From JBFWYO01 sp050186335 (GTDB taxonomy: Bacteria; Pseudomonadota; Alphaproteobacteria; Bin65), in the NCBI GenBank assembly GCA_050186335.1, contig JBFWYO010000117.1:1-10982 (forward strand): a stretch of 10,982 nt of DNA, in the 5' to 3' direction. Below the pieces are notes generated by a model. It was not told the origin of the DNA, ran no database searches, and saw nothing but the letters and a program-made list of their open reading frames with translations. The position numbers and the translations under genes were made by a program. This document shows positions 1-6,340 of the stretch, piece after piece (positions within the stretch are counted from its first letter, which is position 1; every line of letters begins with the position of its first letter).

Positions 1-682
1 TGCGCACCAGCTGCGAGGTGAAGCTGGTGTCGGTCAGCGCGAAGGTCTCGGCCGCGACGATTTTGATGCCGGCATCGGCGGCCATCTTCTTCAGGTTGGC
101 TACCTCGCTCTGGCCGAACGCGTCGGTCGCGTTCAAAATCGCCAGCGTCTTGATGTTGCGCTTCTTGATGCCTTCGATGACGCCGCGGGCGAGATCCGTG
201 GTGCCCGGCGCGACCTTGAAGAACCAGGGATCGGCCGGCTTGCCCAGCGCGTCGACGCCGCCGCCGCTGATCACCGGCACCTTGAATTCGGAGGCGATGC
301 TTTTCACGCCGAGCGCGGTGTGGGTGCCGATCGCGCACCAGATCGCCATGTTCTTCGAATCGCTCGCCAGGCGCCGGAACAGGTTCATGGCGTTGACCTG
401 GTTGGTCTCGTCGTCGACGATCTCGACCGCGACCTTGCGGCCCTTGAGGCCGCCGCGCGCATTCCAGACCTTGGTATAGGCCATCAGCCCATCCATGTAA
501 TCGCGGCCGAACGCGGCCGCCGGGCCGGACAGCGAGGCGATCGCGCCGATATGGAAATCGCCTTTGGCCTGCGCCCAGGCCGGCATGGCGCTCAGGGCGG
601 CCAGCGTCGGCGCGCCGAGCACGATCATGCGGCGGGTCGCGTCGATGGAAGCTTTCGGGTCGGGCCTTTTCGATTTGGTCAT
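1..682 (-). CDS. Periplasmic substrate-binding protein of a branched-chain-amino-acid-type ABC transporter (partial, C-terminus outside window)
   Basis: Reading leftward from an ATG at 682-680, the frame stays open to the window edge, giving 227 residues of a protein normally near 400. The ATG has a clean Shine-Dalgarno (AAGGAG, about 6 nt spacing). Residues 1-37 form an export signal: a twin arginine at 17-18 (TRRMIVL), a hydrophobic stretch, and a likely cleavage site after AWA (35-37). The RR context suggests Tat export, though Sec is possible. The mature start (HIGAIASLSGPAAAFGRDYMDG) fits the Peripla_BP_6/Leu-Ile-Val-binding fold, as do the DDETN stretch at 90-94 and the VPVISGGG strand at 135-142. 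It lies 56 bp downstream of the dioxygenase on the same strand, so the two are probably one operon. The ligand is unknown. It is clearly diverged from the second binding protein at 5089-6318. Confidence 0.9.
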   Translation of the reverse strand, partial: MTKSKRPDPKASIDATRRMIVLGAPTLAALSAMPAWAQAKGDFHIGAIASLSGPAAAFGRDYMDGLMAYTKVWNARGGLKGRKVAVEIVDDETNQVNAMNLFRRLASDSKNMAIWCAIGTHTALGVKSIASEFKVPVISGGGVDALGKPADPWFFKVAPGTTDLARGVIEGIKKRNIKTLAILNATDAFGQSEVANLKKMAADAGIKIVAAETFALTDTSFTSQLVR

Positions 683-738
683 CAAGGTCTCCTTGGAGAT
701 TTTCTGGTTGAACGGCTTAAGGGGAACGACGATGCGCA

Positions 739-1542
739 TCATGCGCGATAGACGACCGGAAACGAATCGCTGTCGATCGGCTGCCCGGCCTGCAGCGTGT
801 GCGGGTAGGGCACCGGGAACGCCTTGTATGGGCGATACACCACGTCGTCGCCGACGTAACGGATCGAATAGCCGCGCCGGCGCGTGGCATTCGTGCTGTT
901 GCCGGGCGCGCCGTGCACGGTCATGCCGTGATGCACGGTCGCGTCGCCCGGCTGCAGGTCGTAATGCACGATGTCGTATTTGTCACGCGCGGCGTCGATG
1001 TCCGGCATTTTTTCGTACTTGGGATCGATCTCGTACTTGTTCGCGCCCGAAAACGTCACCGGCTGGAACCAGCGGTCCCATTTGTGCGAGCCCTTGATGA
1101 ATTCGACCGCGCCGGATTCCCTGGTCACCGGATCGAGCGCGATCCAGAACGAAATCACCTGCCGTCCGCTGACCACCCAGTAGGGCTGGTCGTTGTGCCA
1201 CGGCGTCGGAAAATTCGCCGTGCTTGGTTCCTTGATGAGCAACTGGTCGTACAGAATGTTGACCTTGCGGCTGCCCATGATCTCGGCGGCCAGTTTCGGC
1301 AGCACGGAATCGAACAGCAGGTCTTTGATCGCCGCGTTGCGCGTCCACAGATAGAAGCTGTTGATGAACCTCTTTTCGCTGCCGTAGTCGATCACGGTCA
1401 GTTTATCGTCGTTGAGCGTGCGCTCGATCTCGCGGCGGAATGTTTCCACCTCGGCAGCGCCGAACACGCCGCGCACGCAGGTGATGCCGTCGGCGTCGTA
1501 TTCGCGAATCTGCTGCTGCGTGACCAGCCCGGTGGTGGGCAT
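739..1542 (-). CDS. Phytanoyl-CoA dioxygenase (PhyH)-family Fe(II)/2-oxoglutarate-dependent oxygenase
   Basis: A 267-residue cytoplasmic protein of the usual PhyH-family size. The facial-triad iron ligands are visible as H116-x-D118 (in TPWHNDQPYW) and the distal His, most likely H210 in the HGAPGNS segment, followed by the arginine cluster R221-R223 expected to hold the 2-oxoglutarate carboxylate. Other family marks are the DQLLIKEP strand near 99-106 and the ESGAVEFIKGSHKW segment at 142-155. The family hydroxylates unactivated carbons with O2 and 2-oxoglutarate; the substrate here is unknown. The start is placed at the MPTTG methionine because GGGAGA lies 9 nt upstream. An in-frame ATG 29 codons earlier would begin inside the AT-rich control region and adds no conserved sequence. 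It is the first gene of a leftward operon, divergent from the GntR regulator, and so a likely regulatory target. Confidence 0.92.
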   Translation of the reverse strand: MPTTGLVTQQQIREYDADGITCVRGVFGAAEVETFRREIERTLNDDKLTVIDYGSEKRFINSFYLWTRNAAIKDLLFDSVLPKLAAEIMGSRKVNILYDQLLIKEPSTANFPTPWHNDQPYWVVSGRQVISFWIALDPVTRESGAVEFIKGSHKWDRWFQPVTFSGANKYEIDPKYEKMPDIDAARDKYDIVHYDLQPGDATVHHGMTVHGAPGNSTNATRRRGYSIRYVGDDVVYRPYKAFPVPYPHTLQAGQPIDSDSFPVVYRA

Positions 1543-1632
1543 CGATGTCTGTCTCCCTAGGGTCGGGCCCTTTACGCGCGGTTCCGATTTTTGTCGATAA
1601 TGTATCCAAATTGATCCCAAGGCCACCATATT

Positions 1633-1661
1633 TTGGCTTGTTTCGCCCGTTTTGTTATAAT
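1633..1661 (+). promoter_or_regulatory. Predicted sigma70-type promoter of the gntR-P450 unit
   Basis: TTGGCT at 1633-1638 (four of six matches to TTGACA) is followed, after a 17-bp spacer, by a perfect TATAAT at 1656-1661. Transcription would begin near 1668, about 30 nt before the GTG start of the regulator, leaving room for the GGAG ribosome site at 1686-1689. This is the strongest promoter-like sequence in the window. It is inferred from motif match and spacing only. Confidence 0.6.
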
Positions 1662-1667
1662 AATATT

Positions 1668-1681
1668 ACGTATGTATACGT
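1668..1681. promoter_or_regulatory. Candidate GntR-family operator overlapping the predicted transcription start
   Basis: ACGTAT-GT-ATACGT is a perfect 6-bp inverted repeat with a 2-bp centre, and it also contains the palindrome GTATAC at 1674-1679. Several FadR-subfamily regulators recognise sites built on GTATAC (ExuR/UxuR sites centre on GGTATACC, from general knowledge). The element sits at the predicted +1, 18 bp before the regulator's own start codon, where a bound repressor would block the promoter. Autoregulation by the adjacent GntR protein is the natural inference. Confidence 0.5.
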
Positions 1682-1698
1682 GATCGGAGCGATCCGCC

Positions 1699-2487
1699 GT
1701 GCAAACCCATGCCGAAATCGCCACCACGCGCATCCGCGACATGATCCTGTCGGGCGAGCTGGCGCCCGGGCTGCGCCTGCAGGAAGTGCCGCTGGCGGAT
1801 GCGCTCGGCATTTCGCGCACGCCGGTGCGCACCGCGCTGAACAGCCTGGCGCTGCAGGGCCTGCTGCACTATCGGCCGAAGGGCGGCTACGAAGTCCGGC
1901 GCTTCAGCCTCGACGAGCTGGTCGAAGCCTACGAGGTGCGCTCGACGCTCGAGGGCATGGCATGCCGGCTGGCGGCCGAGCGCGGCCTGCCGGACGACAT
2001 CGCCGACCGGCTGCGCAATTTCGTCGCCGCGACCGAACGCCTGTTTGCCGCGGCGCCGGAAAATTTCGATCGCGCGCAGTGGCGTTCCATGAACCACGGT
2101 TTCCACAGCGCGATCCTGATCGCCGCCGGCAACCGGATGCTCGGCGATTTCGTCGAACAGGCCCAGCTTGGCCCGATGGCCAGCGCGCATGTCATTGCGA
2201 CCTTGAACGAGGCCAAGAACATCGACGCGATCCGCCAGGCGCACGGCGATCACGTCTATATCGTCGACGCGCTGCTGCGCGGGCAGGGCACGCGCGCCGA
2301 GGCGCGCATGCGCGAACATCTCTACATCGCGGGGCAGATTCTGCGCGCGGATTTCGAACTGGCCGCGTCGGCCGGCGCGCTCGGCGGAGTCGGCGGGCAT
2401 GCCGCCGACGGCCCGTCATCGTCGCGCAACTCGTCGTCGCGCAACTCGTCATCGCGACCGGTGGCGACACGCGAGCGCACATTATAA
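1699..2487 (+). CDS. GntR-family transcriptional regulator, FadR/FCD subfamily
   Basis: A 262-residue regulator starting at GTG, chosen because GGAG lies 9 nt upstream and the GntR winged-helix domain starts at once. Residues 6-68 are the DNA-binding domain (RIRDMILSGELAPG...LQEVPLADALGISRTPVRTALNSL, then the wing GLLHYRPKGGYEVRR). Residues 75-220 form the helical FCD effector domain. Its usual metal site D-x3-H/H/H appears as N132-x3-H136, H185 and H207; Asn replaces Asp but is tolerated in this family. The effector is usually a small carboxylate whose pathway the regulator represses. Residues from about 224 on form a low-complexity tail (Ala/Gly, then SSSRN repeats) outside the normal fold. 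The gene is 11 bp from the P450, so the two are probably co-transcribed, with the divergent dioxygenase operon as a second target. Confidence 0.93.
   Translation: MQTHAEIATTRIRDMILSGELAPGLRLQEVPLADALGISRTPVRTALNSLALQGLLHYRPKGGYEVRRFSLDELVEAYEVRSTLEGMACRLAAERGLPDDIADRLRNFVAATERLFAAAPENFDRAQWRSMNHGFHSAILIAAGNRMLGDFVEQAQLGPMASAHVIATLNEAKNIDAIRQAHGDHVYIVDALLRGQGTRAEARMREHLYIAGQILRADFELAASAGALGGVGGHAADGPSSSRNSSSRNSSSRPVATRERTL
2416..2457 (+). repeat. 15-bp tandem repeat in the 3' end of the GntR gene (SSSRN peptide repeat)
   Basis: About 2.8 copies of a 15-bp, five-codon unit encode SSSRN-SSSRN-SSSR (residues 240-253). Copies 1 and 2 differ by one base; copy 3 differs at a few third positions. 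Being an exact multiple of three, gain or loss of a unit would keep the frame, so the length could vary between strains. It lies beyond the FCD domain and is probably a disordered tail. Confidence 0.8.
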
Positions 2488-2498
2488 GGGATCCATCC

Positions 2499-3737
2499 AT
2501 GAACCGAGCCGCCACGCCACCGCTCGCCGCCGCGGCACCTGCCTGGAGCGCCGAGCCGTCGGGCTTCGACATCAACGAGCTCGACCGGCGCTTTCTCGAA
2601 AATCCGTTCCCGACCTATCGTCGCCTGCGCGACGAAAGCCCGGTGCACCGCAATCCGGACGGCACATTTCTGGTCACGCGCTACGCCGATGTGCTGACCG
2701 TGCTGCGCGACAAGCGCATGAGCAACGACAAGACGGTCACCTTCATGCGCACGCTGGGCAATACGCCGGTCTACGAGCATCACACGCACACCATGGTGTT
2801 CCGCGATCCGCCCGATCACACGCGGTTGCGCCGGCTGGTCAGCCACGCGTTCACGCCCAAGGCGCTGGCCGCGATGGCGCCGCTGATCGACCGCGCGGTC
2901 GACCAGCTGCTCGAGGAGAACATGCGCGGCGGCAAGATGGATATGATCGGCAATTTCACCTATCTGCTGCCGCTCGCGGTGATCACCTATTTGATGGGCG
3001 TGCCGACCGATCAGCGCGACCAGTTCCGCCGCTGGTCGTCGGCGATCACCGCCAGCCTCGAACCGAAACCGTCGGCCGAAACGATCGCGACCGCGAGTAC
3101 GGCGGTCGAGGAATTCAAGGCCTATCTCGCCGATCTCGCCGACCGGCGCCGCAAGGAGCCCGGCGACGACCTTATTTCCCTGCTGGTCCAGGCCGAAGAG
3201 GACGGCGACCGGCTGACCGGGCTCGATCTGCTGCACAACGCCGCCTTCCTGCTCAATGCCGGGCACGAAACCACGACCAATCTGGTCGGCAACGGCATGC
3301 ACGCGTTCTTCCGGTTTCCCGACCAATTGACCAGGCTGCGCGCTCGGCCGGACCTGCTCGAAGACGCGGTCGAGGAGATGCTGCGCTTCGACAGTCCGAA
3401 CCAGATCGGCGGCCGCAGCCCGACCGAGGATTTCGCGTTCGGCGACACGGTCGTGCCGAAGGGCACGTTCATCTGGATCGCCAACGGCGCCGCCAATCAC
3501 GACGATCGGGTGTTCGATCATCCCGACCGGTTCGACATCGCCCGCGCGCCCAACAAGCACGTCGCGTTCGGCCACGGCATTCATCTGTGTCTCGGCGCCT
3601 CGCTCGCGCGCATGGAGGCCAAGGCCGCCGTGCACGCGCTGGTCACGCGCTTTCCCACGTTGCATCCGGCGGGCGCGCCGGTGCGGCGGCTGCGCGCGCG
3701 GCATCGCGGGTTCAGTTCGTACCCGGTTGCGGTTTAA
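2499..3737 (+). CDS. Cytochrome P450 (soluble bacterial class)
   Basis: A complete 412-residue P450, the normal length for soluble bacterial enzymes, with no membrane anchor. Visible landmarks are the C-helix HTRLRR (107-112), the I-helix oxygen-activation motif AGHETT (254-259, acid-alcohol pair E257-T258), the K-helix ExxR (E293-R296), and the haem loop FGHGIHLCLG (357-366) with C364 as the proximal thiolate ligand. It should insert one oxygen atom into an organic substrate using electrons from a ferredoxin and ferredoxin reductase; neither partner is encoded in this window. The ATG is fixed by AAGGGA about 7 nt upstream, overlapping the stop of the GntR gene. The frame is open far upstream, but that part runs through the regulator out of frame and is not coding. 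Context suggests a catabolic role; the substrate is unknown. Confidence 0.96.
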   Translation: MNRAATPPLAAAAPAWSAEPSGFDINELDRRFLENPFPTYRRLRDESPVHRNPDGTFLVTRYADVLTVLRDKRMSNDKTVTFMRTLGNTPVYEHHTHTMVFRDPPDHTRLRRLVSHAFTPKALAAMAPLIDRAVDQLLEENMRGGKMDMIGNFTYLLPLAVITYLMGVPTDQRDQFRRWSSAITASLEPKPSAETIATASTAVEEFKAYLADLADRRRKEPGDDLISLLVQAEEDGDRLTGLDLLHNAAFLLNAGHETTTNLVGNGMHAFFRFPDQLTRLRARPDLLEDAVEEMLRFDSPNQIGGRSPTEDFAFGDTVVPKGTFIWIANGAANHDDRVFDHPDRFDIARAPNKHVAFGHGIHLCLGASLARMEAKAAVHALVTRFPTLHPAGAPVRRLRARHRGFSSYPVAV

Positions 3738-3869
3738 GCCCGGCGCGCGGCGACGATTCCGCTACAATATAACATCGCCGCTACATTAATTTGCGATTGC
3801 CGCCCACCGGCCGGCTCCCGCACACTCTGATCCATGCCGCGCATAGTGCGGCTTTGGAGGGAGACAACC
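3738..3869 (+). promoter_or_regulatory. Intergenic leader before the cyclase gene
   Basis: This 132-bp gap has an AT-rich patch with TACAAT (3763-3768) and an overlapping TATAAC (3768-3773), either of which could be a -10 element, but no matching -35 at normal spacing. GCTACAATAT and GCTACATTAA form an imperfect direct repeat, 19 bp apart (3761 and 3780). There is no clear terminator after the P450, so read-through into the cyclase is possible. A strong ribosome site, GGAGGGAGA, lies at 3856-3864. Confidence 0.35.
3836..3852 (+). other. Leader hairpin just upstream of the cyclase ribosome-binding site
   Basis: GCCGCGC at 3836-3842 can pair with GTGCGGC at 3846-3852 (seven pairs, one G-U) around an ATA loop, followed by TTT and then at once the Shine-Dalgarno. 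It could stabilise the mRNA 5' end or insulate the ribosome site. The U-run is too short for a confident terminator or attenuator. Confidence 0.3.
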
Positions 3870-4895
3870 ATGAAAACCAAGAAACTGCTGCGCGCCGCAA
3901 CGGCGGCCGCGGCGCTGCTGGGCGTTGCCGCCTGCGCCGACATGCAGAAGGCGCAGGATCAAGCGCCGAGCCTGCTGCCGTCGCCGATGCGCTATTCGAT
4001 GATCGCCGACCTCACGCACCCGATCCCGATGTTCCATGCGCTCGGCAAGGACGTCACCAAGGCGGATACCTCGAAGCCGTTCAAGGATTCCCGGCCGGTC
4101 GCCGGATTCGGCTTCCAGCCGACGCGCATTCCGAAGCCGGATTTCAAGACCAAGGTCGGCAATTTCCAGTGGGCCTGGTTCTACATGGACGAGCATTACG
4201 GCACCCACATCGATTCGACCGACCACTATCAATATCTGCCCGGCGCCAAGACCGACATGAAGCCGGACAACCGCTCGATGGAGCAGTACGGCGTCAAGGA
4301 CATCACCGGCCCGATCGTGTTCATCGACATTTCCGCGCGCGTCGACGCCGAGCTGGCGAAGAACAAGGGCGTGCCGTCGCCCGACGCCAAGATCACCAAC
4401 TTCAACGACGACGGCCCGGCCACGGTGACCGCGGCCGATATCGAGAAAGTCCGCGGCCAGATCGTCGACGGCGCGTGGATCGTGGTGCGCACCGGTTGGG
4501 ACAAGTTCTTCGTCGGCGCGTCGAAGGACCCGTTCGCGCATCCTTATATCAACGGCTTTAACTTCCCGGGCATGAACGCCGCCAGCGTCGCCAAGCTGAT
4601 CGAAATCGAAACCGCCAAGAAGGTCCGCATCAACGGCATCATCATGGATCAGCTGTCGATCGATTCGGGCCATTCCGGCCGCGGGCCGACCAACAATCCG
4701 TTCGGCGAAGGCTGGGCCGCGCATAATAAAGGTCTCCAGCGCGGCTGGAAGTTCGTCGAAAATGCCGCAAACCTGGGCCAACTCAACAATGCCCAGCCGG
4801 GCACCTGCATCGTGGTGATCGGCGCGCTCAAGCTGGTCAGCGCCAGCGGCTCGCCGGCGCGCGTGCTGGCAATGTGTCAGGCCAAGACGCGCTAG
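3870..4895 (+). CDS. Cyclase-family (KynB/isatin-hydrolase-like) metal-dependent hydrolase, predicted lipoprotein
   Basis: A 341-residue protein. Residues 1-22 are a lipoprotein signal: MKTKK, a hydrophobic Ala/Leu stretch, and lipobox VAAC with C22; the +2 residue is Ala, not Asp, so outer-membrane sorting is expected. The cyclase-family metal signature HxGTHxDxPxHF appears as H109-x-GT-H113-x-D115-x3-H119-Y, with Pro changed to Thr and Phe to Tyr but every metal or catalytic His/Asp kept. Further likely ligands are H285 and E297 (HNKGLQRGWKFVEN), 12 residues apart, the same spacing as H160/E172 in KynB. GSPARVLAM at 327-335 is the family's typical C-terminal strand. Relatives hydrolyse N-formylkynurenine, isatin and similar amides or lactams with Mn or Zn. 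The protein is about 100 residues longer than KynB, with a Gly/Asn/Pro-rich insertion at 265-283. An in-frame ATG at 3834 was rejected because it would place residues before the signal peptide and has no ribosome site. Confidence 0.88.
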   Translation: MKTKKLLRAATAAAALLGVAACADMQKAQDQAPSLLPSPMRYSMIADLTHPIPMFHALGKDVTKADTSKPFKDSRPVAGFGFQPTRIPKPDFKTKVGNFQWAWFYMDEHYGTHIDSTDHYQYLPGAKTDMKPDNRSMEQYGVKDITGPIVFIDISARVDAELAKNKGVPSPDAKITNFNDDGPATVTAADIEKVRGQIVDGAWIVVRTGWDKFFVGASKDPFAHPYINGFNFPGMNAASVAKLIEIETAKKVRINGIIMDQLSIDSGHSGRGPTNNPFGEGWAAHNKGLQRGWKFVENAANLGQLNNAQPGTCIVVIGALKLVSASGSPARVLAMCQAKTR

Positions 4896-4921
4896 CGGTC
4901 GATCGACTGCTTTCGTCGTTT

Positions 4922-4971
4922 CCGCCCGTCGAACGCGTCCCGGACGCATTCGGCGGGCGGGACGGTTTTTT
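4922..4971 (+). terminator. Strong Rho-independent terminator after the cyclase gene
   Basis: CCGCCCGTCGAA (4922-4933) pairs with TTCGGCGGGCGG (4949-4960): 12 base pairs with one G-U. After a C/A mismatch, GCGTC (4935-4939) pairs with GACGC (4943-4947) around a CCG loop. Six Ts follow at 4966-4971 after a 5-nt spacer (GACGG), part of which may pair with CGTC at 4914-4917. It begins 26 bp after the cyclase stop codon and separates that unit from the transporter operon. Confidence 0.82.
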
Positions 4972-5014
4972 CCCTGCGATCGGTCATTTATCGGCCGAGC
5001 CGGCCAACTTTGAA

Positions 5015-5044
5015 TTGAAGCCGCGGCCCGATATCAGCGATACT
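5015..5044 (+). promoter_or_regulatory. Possible promoter of the ABC transporter operon
   Basis: TTGAAG (5015-5020) and GATACT (5039-5044) each match the sigma70 consensus at four of six positions, with an 18-bp spacer, between the upstream terminator and the binding-protein start at 5089. An overlapping TTGAAT (5010-5015) is an alternative -35. Because a terminator precedes this gap, the operon should have its own promoter here. The match itself is only fair. Confidence 0.35.
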
Positions 5045-5088
5045 GCGAAGAACAACGAATTAAGAACGTCATTGGGGAGGAACCGGCC

Positions 5089-6318
5089 ATGATCCACAAT
5101 AGGATTGTTGCGCGCGTACGCGGTCGCAGTTTGGCGGTCATCGGCGGACTCGCCCTGGGCGCACTCGCTCTCGGACAGCCGGCTTGGGCCGAACCCAAGG
5201 GCGAGCCGATCAAGGTCGGCAGCACGCTGCCGCTGACCGGACCGCTGGCGGCAACCGGCCTCATTCACAAGATCGCCGGCGAAATCTTCGTTGAGGAGAT
5301 CAACAAGAAGAACGGCATGCTCGGCCGGCCGGTGCAGTGGATCCTGCTCGACGACCAGTCGAAGCCGGATCTCGCGCGCACGCTGTACGAAAAGCTCATC
5401 ACCATCGACAAGGTCGATCTCGTGCTCGGGCCGTATGCGACCGGCGCCATCCTGTCCGCGATGGCGGTCGCCGAGCGCCATAACAGGGTGCTGGTCCACC
5501 ATACGTTCGGCATTCCGAAACTGGCCAAGTACGCCAACCAGTTTCCGACCTGGCCGAGCGGCCCGGTGCCGGAGGAAACCACGCCAGCGATGCTGTATGA
5601 CGCGCTGGCGTCGACCGGCAAGCAGATCAAGACCGTCGCCTTCGTCACCAGTAAGTTTCCGTCGGTCCATTTCATGTCGCTCGGCGCGCGCGAAGTCGCC
5701 AAGAAGCGCGGCATGACCGAGGCGCTGTATCTCGAATTCGAATTCGGCACCAAGGATTTCGGCGCGCTCGCCGCGCGCGTGCGCGAAGCCAACGCGGACC
5801 TGTTGTGGATCGGCTCGGTCGGCGTCGAGGGCAATTTGCTGCTGGATGCGCTGAAGAAGCTCGGCCATTCGCCGAAAAATCACTTCCACCTGTATCCGGC
5901 GCCGGGCCCGCTCGCGCTGTCGCCGGACGGCAAGAACGCGCTCTCGGTCGCCATCTTCGAGGGCCAGAAGCCGTTCACCGACGATCCGGCCACCGCCGCC
6001 TTCGTCGCCGCCTATCTGGAGCGCGCTAAGAAGGCGGGGCTGCCCTACACCGAGGCCGACACCCAGGCCGGCGTCTCGTACGGCGCTTGGCAGATCATCG
6101 CCACCGCGGTCGAGGCGACCAAGAGCACGGACGACAAGAAGATCGCCGACTGGCTGCGCGCCAACACGGTCACCACGATCGTCGGCAAGCTGCGCTTCAA
6201 CGCGGCCAACAATTACGGCGACGATCTCGGCAAGATCAAGCAGGTGCAGAACGGCAAATGGGTCGTCGTTTGGCCGAAGCAGTTCGTCCAACCCGGCGTC
6301 AACGTGATCGTGCAATAG
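5089..6318 (+). CDS. Periplasmic substrate-binding protein, branched-chain-amino-acid-type ABC importer
   Basis: A complete 409-residue protein, typical for Leu/Ile/Val-type binding proteins. Residues 1-34 are a Sec signal peptide with an Arg-rich start, a Gly/Leu/Ala core and cleavage after AWA (32-34). The mature protein begins KVGSTLPLTGPLAATG, the standard N-terminal strand and ligand loop of the Peripla_BP_6 fold; LGPYATGAI at 113-121 is the second ligand-side loop. It captures the substrate in the periplasm and delivers it to the permease pair encoded downstream. The start has a very strong ribosome site (GGGGAGGA at 5074-5081, 7 nt spacing), as expected for a binding protein made in excess over its membrane partners. 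It is first of four genes in the order binding protein, LivH, LivM-LivG, LivF. The ligand is unassigned: the family also binds aromatic acids, amides and urea. Confidence 0.94.
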   Translation: MIHNRIVARVRGRSLAVIGGLALGALALGQPAWAEPKGEPIKVGSTLPLTGPLAATGLIHKIAGEIFVEEINKKNGMLGRPVQWILLDDQSKPDLARTLYEKLITIDKVDLVLGPYATGAILSAMAVAERHNRVLVHHTFGIPKLAKYANQFPTWPSGPVPEETTPAMLYDALASTGKQIKTVAFVTSKFPSVHFMSLGAREVAKKRGMTEALYLEFEFGTKDFGALAARVREANADLLWIGSVGVEGNLLLDALKKLGHSPKNHFHLYPAPGPLALSPDGKNALSVAIFEGQKPFTDDPATAAFVAAYLERAKKAGLPYTEADTQAGVSYGAWQIIATAVEATKSTDDKKIADWLRANTVTTIVGKLRFNAANNYGDDLGKIKQVQNGKWVVVWPKQFVQPGVNVIVQ

Positions 6319-6340
6319 CCGGCGACGGGCGGTACGCCTC

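Larger units (their letters stand above)
1543..1698. promoter_or_regulatory. AT-rich divergent control region between the dioxygenase and the GntR regulator
   Basis: This 156-bp gap separates two divergent genes, and its middle (about 1585-1680) is much richer in A/T than the surrounding coding DNA. It holds the rightward promoter and palindrome listed separately, and the ribosome sites of both flanking genes (GGGAGA on the minus strand at 1557-1552; GGAG at 1686-1689 on the plus strand). Read on the minus strand, GGATCAATTT and GGATACATTA form an imperfect direct repeat with a 10-bp period at about 1616-1597, which could be a second protein site. I could not assign a convincing -35/-10 pair for the leftward dioxygenase operon. 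Confidence 0.6.

Noticed and set aside
731..750. Palindromic GATGCGCATC with a nearby ATGCGC repeat at the end of the dioxygenase gene
   Set aside because: The possible hairpin has almost no loop and no T-run, and partly overlaps coding sequence; the downstream gene is only 56 bp away, so a terminator is unlikely.
1543..1629. 29-codon N-terminal extension of the dioxygenase
   Set aside because: It would start inside the AT-rich control region and has no ribosome site, whereas the start at 1542 has GGGAGA at 9 nt.
2101..2220. Asn132 in place of Asp in the FCD metal site of the GntR regulator as a lost metal site
   Set aside because: Asn at this position is common in FCD proteins and the three histidines are present, so loss of metal binding is not supported.
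1545..2498. Extension of the P450 frame upstream through the regulator gene
   Set aside because: The 318 added codons run out of frame through a clear GntR gene and look like random Arg/Ala-rich sequence; a good ribosome site marks the start at 2499.
2322..3704. A 460-codon minus-strand frame opposite the P450
   Set aside because: Low-complexity, Arg/Ala/Val/Gly-rich shadow; the plus strand carries every P450 motif.
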